Source: Tragulus kanchil (taxonomy: Eukaryota > Chordata > Mammalia > Artiodactyla > Tragulidae). Taken from it: a DNA stretch of 64,000 nt. A program made the translations under genes and the position numbers. Shown one piece after another: positions 46,901 to 58,900 of the stretch. Numbering within the stretch: the stretch's first letter is position 1; every line of letters begins with the position of its first letter. Location: assembly GCA_022376925.1 (NCBI GenBank), contig JAIOJX010000025.1, forward strand, positions 185,627,801 through 185,691,800, given 5' to 3'. The notes beneath the pieces are model-generated. The model saw only the letters and a list, made by a program, of their open reading frames with translations, made no database searches and was not told the DNA's origin.

Positions 46901-49900
46901 GAGCAAACGGGCGGGCAGTTACCTCGGGCGGCGTTGGCGAGAGCAGCTGAGGGGACTGTGGGCACAAGAGAGGAGCCTGTTAGGTCTGGCACCCGGCGGT
47001 CACACGGGGCACCCCAGCCCAGCCACACCCACACCAGCAACCCTCCTCCTAACAGGAAGGGTCCCTCCCCGCAAGGCTCCACGCCGTCCCAGAGCCTTCT
47101 CTTTGGAGACATAGAGTCAATGAGCCCCGAGAAAGAGGCCCAGGACGGTGCCTGGGTGGAGAGCGTGGGCCGGCCTCCTCCTCGCTGCCCGCCCCGCCCC
47201 ACCCCGTCCCATGAGGACGCACTTCCACCAGGAGGAAGGCATCAGGTCAGGGCGTCAGGTGGCAACACCCTGGGGGCCCACGTCCCTCTCGGTGTTCTTC
47301 AGAAAAGAGAAAGGGGCCCGGAGGGAAGGGAAGCGTGATTCGGAGCCTCGGGGTGTGGGGTGAGGACAGTGTGGGGGGCTGGGGGCACTGGGACCCTGAG
47401 GAGCGGCGACCAGCCTCCCTTCCAGGCACCCCTGTGAGAGCTGGTGCACCCCCGCCTGCAGATGGGTCGCCAGGCGCGGGGAGGCAGCACTTGGCAGAAG
47501 GGGCTGCAGAGACTGAGCTTCCAGGAGAGCTCGCCTGTGTCCCCCACGCCTGGGCGGGCAGGCAGATGCCGGGGAGAGGTCCTGAGGAGCAGCCTGGGTG
47601 ACCGGGCCCTTTCCTGTACCACTCCCGCCCTTGGAGTGGAAAGGGGGACCGTGTTCCCCAGTCTGTCCACTTCACAGAAGGGGAGACTGAGGCCAGGAGG
47701 CTGGCAGGGCTCCGTGCTTCGGGCCCACTGCTCTTGCCCTGAGGGCTTTCTACATGGGGATGAGCAGCTCTCAAGCTGCAGGCCCAGAGAAGCGGGCCAA
47801 GCTGTCCAGCCCCTGGCTGTGCCTGCCCAGCCCAGCGAGCAGACCCCGTTCTGCGGCCTTACTGGCCCCACTCCACCATCTACCCACAGAAAGGCCCCAC
47901 AGAGCCCGCCTCCCAGCAGACTCCCAGGGGGGCTGGGGCGGGGCTTGCAGAGGGGAGCGTCCCCACAGTCCCCAGAGATGGAGGGGGCAGGACCCCTACA
48001 TCCTGCTCTGGGCAATGGCAGAAGCCAGCATGGAGGCAGCCGTGACCAGAGGTGGCCCCCGGGCCCAAGCCCAGCTCTGCGCTGTGAGCCTTGCGGTCCT
48101 GCATCCCGTATCTCCTCTCCTTACCTGCATCCTGGGGGGCCACCCCAGGGCTGGGCTGGGGCGGTGGCCTGGAGCAAGCTCGTGTCAGCGCAGAGCACAG
48201 CGCTGGGGACGGGGGAGCCTGACGGGCCGCTGCGGCGTGACCGTGAGTGGACCCCAGGCCGCCCCCCGCTCACGCCCGCAGCAAGGTCGGCCGGGAGGGC
48301 CGTACCTCGCCGTAGCTCTGCCGGTCCCCCACCGCGTGGCTGATGTAGGGCGCGTACGAGATCATGTCGGGGCGGTCGATGTCGTAGATGGCCTTGCTCT
48401 TGGGGAGAGCCGCCAGGTCCCTGTAGTCCAGGATCTCATCGCCCAGCTTGGCCTGAGGGAGGGACGGAGGAGCCCCGAGGGCCGGTCAGACCCACCCTGG
48501 GGCCGGGCGCTCGGCAGCCATGGGAGGAGGCGGGTCGGAGAGAAACTGGGGGAGGCGCACAGGCGAGGGGCTGGGGCAGGTTCGAGTCGCAGACGTGAGA
48601 ATGCGGCTCGTGGTCTGGACACCCGTGTGCACACACACACGTAACGGGATCACGTAAGAGACACGATCCTTCACGCACTTCGAGAGACCCGTCAGGAACG
48701 TTCCACGCCAACGGGCACAGGGCTGCGCCGTCCACGGGGAGCGCTGTTGGGTCAGGCGTGTCCGCGCCGACCCCACGGTAAACCACGGCCTGAGCACGGC
48801 TCTGTGCACCGGACGCCACGTCCCGGGACAGCCGCGGCCACACACCCGCGCCGGAGGCCCCCAGCCAGGCTCCGAGCCCGCGCCCGTCTCTCCCGCGGCC
48901 GCCCGGGCAGCCCGGCCCCCGAGCGCACGCTCGGCAAGGACCCCCGGCCGCTCGCCCCTCCCCTCCCCCGCGGGGCTGACTCACGTAGATCACGCGGCTC
49001 GGGGAGCCCGACGTGCTGGAGGCAGGCACAGAGACGATGCTCTCCGAGGAGGTCCTGGTTTCCTAGGAGACGAGGAGAGACCGAAGCCGACCGTCAACAC
49101 GGAGACCCTCCGGAGGCAGCTACCGTGAGCGGAGCTGCCACAGAAACGCCGGCTTCACGAGACACTTTTATGTGCATGTTGAAAGAATTCTTCAAACAAA
49201 CAAGCAGGCTCTTGAATGAACAACAGGGAAGCTCTCGTCAGAAGACACGGGAGGCGACCCCGGCTGCCGGCACAGGGGCCGGATGGGACGAGGCCGGCCC
49301 TCACCGGCGTTCACGCCTCTGACGCCACCCGGCTCGGGCGAGAGCCGTACCTCGCCGTAGCTCTGCCGGTCCCCACCGCGTGGCTGAGAGCGCGAGATCA
49401 TGTCGGGGCGGTCGATGTCGTAGATGGCCTTGCTCTTGGGGAGAGCCGCCAGGTCCCTGTAGTCCAGGATCTCATCGCCCAGCTTGGCCTGAGGGAGGGA
49501 CGGAGGAGCCCCGAGGGCCGGTCAGACCCACCCTGGGGCCGGGCGCTCGGCAGCCATGGGAGGAGGCGGGTCGGAGAGAAACTGGGGGAGGCGCACAGGC
49601 GAGGGGCTGGGGCAGGTTCGAGTCGCAGACGTGAGAATGCGGCTCGTGGTCTGGACACCCGTGTGCACACACACACGTAACGGGATCACGTAAGAGACAC
49701 GATCCTTCACGCACTTCGAGAGACCCGTCAGGAACGTTCCACGCCAACGGGCACAGGGCTGCGCCGTCCACGGGGAGCGCTGTTGGGTCAGGCGTGTCCG
49801 CGCCGACCCCACGGTAAACCACGGCCTGAGCACGGCTCTGTGCACCGGACGCCACGTCCCGGGACAGCCGCGGCCACACACCCGCGCCGGAGGCCCCCAG

Positions 49901-52900
49901 CCAGGCTCCGAGCCCGCGCCCGTCTCTCCCGCGGCCGCCCGGGCAGCCCGGCCCCCGAGCGCACGCTCGGCAAGGACCCCCGGCCGCTCGCCCCTCCCCT
50001 CCCCCGCGGGGCTGACTCACGTAGATCACGCGGCTCGGGGAGCCCGACGTGCTGGAGGCAGGCACAGAGACGATGCTCTCCGAGGAGGTCCTGGTTTCCT
50101 AGGAGACGAGGAGAGACCGAAGCCGACCGTCAACACGGAGACCCTCCGGAGGCAGCTACCGTGAGCGGAGCTGCCACAGAAACGCCGGCTTCACGAGACA
50201 CTTTTATGTGCATGTTGAAAGAATTCTTCAAACAAACAAGCAGGCTCTTGAATGAACAACAGGGAAGCTCTCGTCAGAAGACACGGGAGGCGACCCCGGC
50301 TGCCGGCACAGGGGCCGGATGGGACGAGGCCGGCCCTCACCGGCGTTCACGCCTCTGACGCCACCCGGCACTCGGGGGCGAGAGCCGGCCACGCGCCCTC
50401 GGGGGTCCCGCTCCAGCGGCAGCGGCGGGGCTGAGCCTCCCGGGGACGCGCTGCGGCAGCTCCGCCCGCCCTGCTCTGCGGTCAGGCAGGACGCGGGCCC
50501 CGCGGGTGACTCACGCGGAGGCAGGAAGGTTAAAGACATCATTAGGCTTACGTGGCCTCACCAGGACGGGCCTGGATCTGACCGTCTTCCGCATGAGACG
50601 AGCAGACGGGGACACGGACAGGCACCGCGGGGGCACGTGGGAGGGGACCGCCGTCCACGCCCCGGAGAGGGGCCCACGCCTGCGGGCATCCTGGCCTCGC
50701 ACCTCCAGCCGCCGGGCTGTGCGGAGACACACTCCCGCGGTTCTGGCTCCCCCAGCCTGTGGCGCGTGGCATGGCTACCACTTGGAGAAGCGTCAGGCTC
50801 CACACGAAGCCTGTTTCCACTACGGGCCCTTGGACGGCGAGGAGATCAAACCCGTCCATCCTACAGGAAATCAGCCCTGAGCGTTCACTGGAAGGACGGA
50901 CCCTGGAGCGGAAGCTGCAACAGTCCGGCCACCCGACGTGAGGAGCCGACTCGCGGGAAAAGCCCCTGATGCTGGACAAGACGGAGGGCAGGAGGAGCCG
51001 GCTGACAGGACGAGGTGGCTGGAGGGCACCCCCGGCTCAATGCGCACGCGCTCAAGCAGACTGCGGAGCTCTGAGCAGCTGTAGCTTGTGCAAACTGCCA
51101 AGCCTGGGCGCTGCGGTCCACGGCCGCTCGCCCCTCCCCTCCCCCGCGGGGCTGACTCACGTAGATCACGCGGCTCGGGGAGCCCGACGTGCTGGAGGCA
51201 GGCACAGAGACGATGCTCTCCGAGGAGGTCCTGGTTTCCTAGGAGACGAGGAGAGACCGAAGCCGACCGTCAACACGGAGACCCTTCGAGGCAGCTACCG
51301 TGAGCGGAGCTGCCACAGAAACGCCGGCTTCACGAGACACTTTTATGTGCATGTTGAAAGAATTCTTCAAACAAACAAGCAGGCTCTTGAATGAACAACA
51401 GGGAAGCTCTCGTCAGAAGACACGGGAGGCGACCCCGGCTGCCGGCACAGGGGCCGGATGGGACGAGGCCGGCCCTCACCGGCGTTCACGCCTCTGACGC
51501 CACCCGGCACTCGGGGGCGAGAGCCGGCCACGCGCCCTCGGGGGTCCCGCTCCAGCGGCAGCGGCGGGGCTGAGCCTCCCGGGGACGCGCTGCGGCAGCT
51601 CCGCCCGCCCTGCTCTGCGGTCAGGCAGGACGCGGGCCCCGCGGGTGACTCACGCGGAGGCAGGAAGGTTAAAGACATCATTAGGCTTACGTGGCCTCAC
51701 CAGGACGGGCCTGGATCTGACCGTCTTCCGCATGAGACGAGCAGACGGGGACACGGACAGGCACCGCGGGGGCACGTGGGAGGGGACCGCCGTCCACACG
51801 CCCCGGAGAGGGGCCCACGCCTGCGGGCATCCTGGCCTCGCACCTCCAGCCGCCGGGCTGTGCGGAGACACACTCCCGCGGTTCTGGCTCCCCCAGCCTG
51901 TGGCGCGTGGCATGGCTACCACTTGGAGAAGCGTCAGGCTCCACACGAAGCCTGTTTCCACTACGGGCCCTTGGACGGCGAGGAGATCAAACCCGTCCAT
52001 CCTACAGGAAATCAGCCCTGAGCGTTCACTGGAAGGACGGACCCTGGAGCGGAAGCTGCAACAGTCCGGCCACCCGACGTGAGGAGCCGACTCGCGGGAA
52101 AAGCCCCTGATGCTGGACAAGACGGAGGGCAGGAGGAGCCGGCTGACAGGACGAGGTGGCTGGAGGGCACCCCCGGCTCAATGCGCACGCGCTCAAGCAG
52201 ACTGCGGAGCTCTGAGCAGCTGTAGCTTGTGCAAACTGCCAAGCCTGGAGCGCTGCGGTCCACGGGGTCGCGAGAGCTGGACACCACGTAGCGACGGAGC
52301 GACAGCACCGCCCGCCGCGGAGCCCCTCCCCCCCAGGCGGCGCCCGCGGCCCTCCCGCACGCGGCGCACCGGCAGCGGGCACGGGACGACACCAGGACCA
52401 GACGTGAGGCCGACACGGCGGTGGCAGGGACAAACCTGAGAGACATGGGGCGTGGTGGCCGGGTGACCCTGGGTGGAAACCTGGCTCTGCCTCTAGAAAG
52501 GAAAGAGAAGGACAGGGCGTGATGCACCACGGCCACTCAGCGCCCGGCCACTCGTCAGCCGGTCCAGCCCCTCGCCCCGTCCCCCGGCACCTCCTTGGGG
52601 TCTCTTGGAGGCTCGCCCTGCCTCCCGGGCCCTCGGCTGGACGGCAGACACAGACGGGGCGTCGACGCAGAGCTCGGCCCGTCCCCTCCGACCACAGGAG
52701 TGCAGACGCCGGCAGGGGCCGGGGTCCTCCAAGAAGCTCAGCCCGAGCCCCGAGGCTCGGCCAACCCCGGTAAGACCCACGTCACGTGCTGTTTCAAGGG
52801 ACACACGCTGGAAGGGGGAATCCCGGGGTCTGTTTTGTCCCTGTCCCGGGACCAAGTCGCCCGTTTTGCAGAAATGATGCGTGAATACACACGGCACCTG

Positions 52901-55900
52901 AAGAAAAGCTCTGCTCTCAGCATCCTTCTCTGTGAAATGGAAAATGCTGCCTGGAAGGCGCGCCCCGTTTCCGAGGACGCAGAGACGCAGCCCGCCGGCG
53001 GCTGGCCCTGGGCACGCCCCCTGGCCTGCATCTCAGCTCCGCTTACTCTAGCTCTCGGCAGAAAGGCCCTTCTCGGCAAAGCCGACTGACGCTGGGTGTT
53101 TCAGAAGAAGGTGCCCTGAGCGGAGAGCTACAGCAGCGACCAGGGACGGTCCCCCAGGCCCAGGGGACGTCTCCTGGAGAGTCAGGGTGGCCCTGGGGGG
53201 ACCGTCACAACCCCAGCAGAAGGGGGTTCGGGCCGTCTGAAGGGCAGCAAGAGGTCTGGGCTTGCTCCGCACGGCTCAGGGGCCCGAGCAGGCAGCCGGG
53301 CTGCACGGGCTCCCCTCTCGGTGCCCTGGCTCCCGGCCCGGGAGGGGGCGGGGAGAGGAGCGGGGCCCTCCAGGTGCTCAGGGTCAGGGGGCCCAGACGG
53401 AAGGGGGCCGAGTCTGGGCAGCTCCCCCAGAATCAGGAGGCCGGGGCTCTCCCCCACCTTCTCTCTGCCCCGCCTCCAGGTGGCCCAGAGGCCTCACCAT
53501 CACACCCAGTCCCCAGCTGTGCTCCCTGGGGCCTCGGTCACCCCAGCCCCGTGGCCGCATCCACCTCGCCTGGGCCCCGGAAACGTCATCTCACGACAGG
53601 GACGGGGACGCCCGGCGCTCATTAAGGTCACAGACAAGCCTCGTGGACGCAGGGTCGGCACCCACGTGTCCCCACGCGAAAGCCGAGGGCCTGAGGCCAG
53701 GGAGGGCTAGCGATCCGCCCGAGGTCACACAGACTCCAACGCCAAGTCTCGCCTTGCCGTCCCATCCCGGCCGCCGCTGTGAATCCCACCCGGACACCCG
53801 CGCGCAGGCTCAGCCACCCGTCCTGGGGGCCTCCACAGCCGGCCTCCTCCCTGCTCTGAGGCCCACGGTCAGTTCAGCGGCTCTTGCTTCCTCCCTGCTC
53901 CCCCAGTGAGCACCCAGGATCTCTGTGCGCCCCCAGGGGAAGCACGGCCTCTCCACACGGTGGCCGTGGAGAGCCGCAGCCCGGGCAGGCTCCCTCCGCC
54001 CCACCAGGGAGAAGCCGGCGGGCTCTCAGCATCCTTCTCTGTGAAATGGAAAATGCTGCCTGGAAGGCGCGCCCCGTTTCCGAGGACGCAGAGACGCAGC
54101 CCGCCGGCGGCTGGCCCTGGGCACGCCCCCTGGCCTGCATCTCAGCTCCGCTTACTCTAGCTCTCGGCAGAAAGGCCCTTCTCGGCAAAGCCGACTGACG
54201 CTGGGTGTTTCAGAAGAAGGTGCCCTGAGCGGAGAGCTACAGCAGCGACCAGGGACGGTCCCCCAGGCCCAGGGGACGTCTCCTGGAGAGTCAGGGTGGC
54301 CCTGGGGGGACCGTCACAACCCCAGCAGAAGGGGGTTCGGGCCGTCTGAAGGGCAGCAAGAGGTCTGGGCTTGCTCCGCACGGCTCAGGGGCCCGAGCAG
54401 GCAGCCGGGCTGCACGGGCTCCCCTCTCGGTGCCCTGGCTCCCGGCCCGGGAGGGGGCGGGGAGAGGAGCGGGCCCTCCAGGTGCTCAGGGTCAGGGGGC
54501 CCAGACGGAAGGGGGCCGAGTCTGGGCAGCTCCCCCAGAATCAGGAGGCCGGGGCTCTCCCCCACCTTCTCTCTGCCCCGCCTCCAGGTGGCCCAGAGGC
54601 CTCACCATCACACCCAGTCCCCAGCTGTGCTCCCTGGGGCCTCGGTCACCCCAGCCCCGTGGCCGCATCCACCTCGCCTGGGCCCCGGAAACGTCATCTC
54701 ACGACAGGGACGGGGACGCCCGGCGCTCATTAAGGTCACAGACAAGCCTCGTGGACGCAGGGTCGGCACCCACGTGTCCCCACGCGAAAGCCGAGGGCCT
54801 GAGGCCAGGGAGGGCTAGCGATCCGCCCGAGGTCACACAGACTCCAACGCCAAGTCTCGCCTTGCCGTCCCATCCCGGCCGCCGCTGTGAATCCCACCCG
54901 GACACCCGCGCGCAGGCTCAGCCACCCGTCCTGGGGGCCTCCACAGCCGGCCTCCTCCCTGCTCTGAGGCCCACGGTCAGTTCAGCGGCTCTTGCTTCCT
55001 CCCTGCTCCCCCAGTGAGCACCCAGGATCTCTGTGCGCCCCCAGGGGAAGCACGGCCTCTCCACACGGTGGCCGTGGAGAGCCGCAGCCCGGGCAGGCTC
55101 CCTCCGCCCCCACCAGGGAGAAGCCGGCGGGCCGTCCCTGCTCTGGCCGCCTTCTCCTTGCCGGAGCACCTGCCTCTTCAGCTGCTCCGCAGGCCCCGGC
55201 CCACCCTTCCCAAGGCGCCGAAGCCCTCCTTCAGCCCCCAGACCCAGGCCCCAGAGCCAGGGTGGGGCTGGGCCCAGTGACCTGCCCTCCGCCCGTCCGG
55301 CAAGTCTCAGGTCCAGCCGGCCCCTCCCCGCCCCGCCCCCGGACCCTCCAGCGGGCTCCGCTTCTCCCCGTCGCAGGCCAGCATCCCGCACCCTGGGGCC
55401 TGCCCGTCGGCCCCCCACCGGACGATGCAGCTCCTGTGGGCAGGGGCCCGCCGGCCCCTTTCACCTCTGTGCCCCCGGCTCACGGGAGGAGCTCGCCGAC
55501 TGCATGCCGAGTGGCTGCCGTATGACCGGGTGCCCGCGAGGCTCTGGGGCGGGCGGTTGGGACCACAGCCGTCCGGCGGTCTCCCCGGGCGCCCCTGGCA
55601 GGTCCTGGTCCCGGGAGCGCCCCTTCCCTGGCGGCACGCCATCAGGGGTCTCCCAGGCGGTGAGGAAGGGCCGCCTCCCCACTCCCGGTTGGTCGCAGGG
55701 ACCCCGAAGCTGGCCTCTTGCTGGAGGGGCCCCTGGGGGAGCCCACTGGGCCTCGCAGGACTCCTTAGACAACTGCTGAGCGCCCACCAGATGGGCGAGC
55801 CGGCTCTCGTCTGGTTCCCAGGTCACCGTGGAGCCACCTCGGCCCAGGGGCCGGGCTCAGAGGGAGCGCCACCGCCTTCGCTGCCCCCAGCCGACGTCCC

Positions 55901-58900
55901 TTAGCCGACCCCCTGGGCTGACCCGGCCGGAGCTGACCCGGTCTGCCTGGCTCGCGTGCGTCAGCGGGCTCCCATGCAGAGATCAACACAGACAACCACA
56001 GCTCTCTCCCCGCCGCTCAGGCCAGAGGCCATGCGCTAGCTGGCTGGGTGCGCGGTCCCCAAGGAGCCTGAGGGCCTGAGGAACGTCAGCTGGGACCGCC
56101 TGTTCCCCTCGGCCCCGTCCACCCACTGCCTGCCTAGTTTCTGCCCGGCCACCTGCTGTCCACCCGCCGACTGCCCCGTCCACCCTCCGTCCTGTCTACC
56201 TTCGGGAGGTGTCCACGCACTGCCTGCCCACTCCTTGCCTTGCTGCCCAGGGTCTGCTCTCCTTTCTCAGCGAGACGGACGAGGCTCTGAGGGGCAGGGG
56301 TGGGGAGGATGACTCAGGGGACACGCGGGACATGACCCGGGCCTGGATCCCGTCCCGGGACACGAGGGGCAGCTGCTCCCAGGCCGCCAGCCTCTGCCGC
56401 CAACGTTCCCAAAGCATCCGTGGAGACGAGGCCAGGAAGCCAGCTCGGGCCACGACCGGCCCTCAGGGCCACAGTCCTCTCCTCCTGCCTGTCCAGCCAG
56501 CCTCCAGCCTCCAGAGGGCCCCCTTCCACGGGGCCAGCGGCCGCGATCATCACAGGCTGGGCCTCAGGCCTCTGCTGCCTCCCAGCCCGGCCGGAGCCAG
56601 GTCCCTGCAGGCCCGAGGCCCGCTCGACGGTGGGCCCAGAGTCCAGGGCGGGCGCTGGAAAGGACGTTGGAAGGGGCTAAATTCCACCCACCTTGTTTCT
56701 GTCTTCAGTTCTGGCTGCTTGTCGACACGCCGGGTGCCAGATGGAGGAGCCTGGGGACAGATGCCCAAGAGGGCGGTGTTAGTGCCGATCCCCAGAGGCA
56801 GGGGCCGCGTGGACCGTCAGGAGCGGGGAGCCGGGTCAGCCCCGGGGCCCGCCCTGCCGGCCCTCCGTGCCGAGCCACGGGTCAGCGCTGGGCCTGGGGC
56901 GCGCAGGCCACGGGGCCCATAGCCCCACCGGGGGACGCGGGTGAGCGGCTCATAGCCGTGAGCTCACGCGCCCACAGGGCCCTCCGAGCCCCGGCACCCT
57001 GGGGAGACGTCTCCGAGGAGGGCTGTGTGGGCGGCTTCTACTCAGAGGCCGCGGCGTGGCCTCCACCCGCTGCCCTCCGCCCTGTGCTGGGCCGCAGCCA
57101 GGGCCGGCCACGGGCCCGGGGGGGACCTGCGGGGGCGAGGGCCTTGGGACGGGGCTCTCGCTGGGAGGCAGGAAGGCAGCCTCTCACCAAGGTGTGGGCA
57201 GGCAGCGGGGCCGTGGTCTGGGGACCCAGCCCCACTGATCCCCAGGGTGGGCATCACTGAGCGCGGTCCCAGGCCACCCTCCGTCCTGTCTACCTTCGGG
57301 AGGTGTCCACGCACTGCCTGCCCACTCCTTGCCTTGCTGCCCAGGGTCTGCTCTCCTTTCTCAGCGAGACGGACGAGGCTCTGAGGGGCAGGGGTGGGGA
57401 GGATGACTCAGGGGACACGCGGGACATGACCCGGGCCTGGATCCCGTCCCGGGACACGAGGGGCAGCTGCTCCCAGGCCGCCAGCCTCTGCCGCCAACGT
57501 TCCCAAAGCATCCGTGGAGACGAGGCCAGGAAGCCAGCTCGGGCCACGACCGGCCCTCAGGGCCACAGTCCTCTCCTCCTGCCTGTCCAGCCAGCCTCCA
57601 GCCTCCAGAGGGCCCCCTTCCACGGGGCCAGCGGCCGCGATCATCACAGGCTGGGCCTCAGGCCTCTGCTGCCTCCCAGCCCGGCCGGAGCCAGGTCCCT
57701 GCAGGCCCGAGGCCCGCTCGACGGTGGGCCCAGAGTCCAGGGCGGGCGCTGGAAAGGACGTTGGAAGGGGCTAAATTCCACCCACCTTGTTTCTGTCTTC
57801 AGTTCTGGCTGCTTGTCGACACGCCGGGTGCCAGATGGAGGAGCCTGGGGACAGATGCCCAAGAGGGCGGTGTTAGTGCCGATCCCCAGAGGCAGGGGCC
57901 GCGTGGACCGTCAGGAGCGGGGAGCCGGGTCAGCCCGGGACCCGCCCTGCCGGCCCTCCGTGCCGAGCCACGGGTCAGCGCTGGGCCTGGGGCGCGCAGG
58001 CCACGGGGCCCATAGCCCCACCGGGGGACGCGGGTGAGCGGCTCATAGCCGTGAGCTCACGCGCCCACAGGTCCCTCCGAGCCCCGGCACCCTGGGGAGA
58101 CGTCTCCGAGGAGGGCTGTGTGGGCGGCTTCTACTCAGAGGCCGCGGCGTGGCCTCCACCCGCTGCCCTCCGCCCTGTGCTGGGCCGCAGCCAGGGCCGG
58201 CCACGGGCCCGGGGGGGACCTGCGGGGGCGAGGGCCTTGGGACGGGGCTCTCGCTGGGAGGCAGGAAGGCAGCCTCTCACCAAGGTGTGGGCAGGCAGCG
58301 GGGCCGTGGTCTGGGGACCCAGCCCCCACTGATCCCCAGGGTGTCTGAGCCGCCTCGGTCGTGCCGGCCCCGCCCAGCTTCCCACACCTACAGCCCGCCA
58401 TCGAGGGCGCAGGTCCCCAAGGACCTGGAGGAACCCACTCTTCCCCTTCTTCTTCTGTTTTTGGATCCCACGTGCCGTGGAACGGCTGGACTGGTGTGTC
58501 CAACTAGCAAGTCGGAGCTCTGGAGCGCATGCGCCCTGAGCCAGTGCTCTGCGACAACAGAGGCCACTGTGATGGGAGCGGGCCAAAGAACGAAGATGGA
58601 TGAAAATAAATGAATGAAAGACCAATAGAAGTGGCCAAAACTCAAGAAAAAAAAGTGTGACCTCCAGGGCTGCACGATATCCCCTAGTACGGGTCAGTGA
58701 GAATCTCTTTATCTGCTCCTGAGTGCTATTTCCAGCATGTTAATCCCACATAAAGCCACGGGACCTCCACGTAACACGAGTCCCGCCTCGTCTTACTGAC
58801 CTGCGGGCTTCCTAAAGGTGGGTCCTGGCTCGGAGGGTGTGGACATTTTTAAGGCTCTTGAGGATTTGAGCAGTTTCCCAATTTTTGCTCCACTTGCCAA

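Larger units (their letters stand above)
48299..50388. repeat. Direct duplication D9 (48299-49345 and about 49344-50388)
   Basis: Copies carry W3 and W4. Offset 1045 bp at the left edge, 1036 bp after 9 bases are lost in W4 copy 2. The end of the left copy also lacks bases (ggctcgggcg versus ggcactcgggggcg), so both sides of the junction are degraded. Confidence 0.93.
49981..52264. repeat. Direct duplication D10 (49981-51120 and 51121-52264)
   Basis: Copies of about 1140 bp carrying W3 and a BovB-derived tail, with a few single- or two-base indels (for example ccacgcc versus ccacacgcc, and cctgggcg versus cctggagcg near the junction). Confidence 0.93.
49063..56691 (-). other. ABLIM2 intron between W2 and W3
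   Basis: Contains duplications D9 (right copy), D10 and D11, extra copies of W3 and W4, BovB-derived tails and MIR pieces. 55135-56170 shows nothing recognisable. Confidence 0.6.
56180..58342. repeat. Direct duplication D12 (56180-57249 and 57274-58342)
   Basis: Offset 1094 bp, with a 24-bp unmatched spacer at 57250-57273. Each copy carries W2. A few substitutions and one indel in a C run. Confidence 0.95.

Noticed and set aside
40741..51238. Genuine exon-repeat evolution as an adaptive system in ABLIM2
   Set aside because: Duplication edges ignore exon boundaries, several copies are broken, two duplicated exons break frame, and the duplicated lengths are uniform, so an assembly explanation is far simpler.
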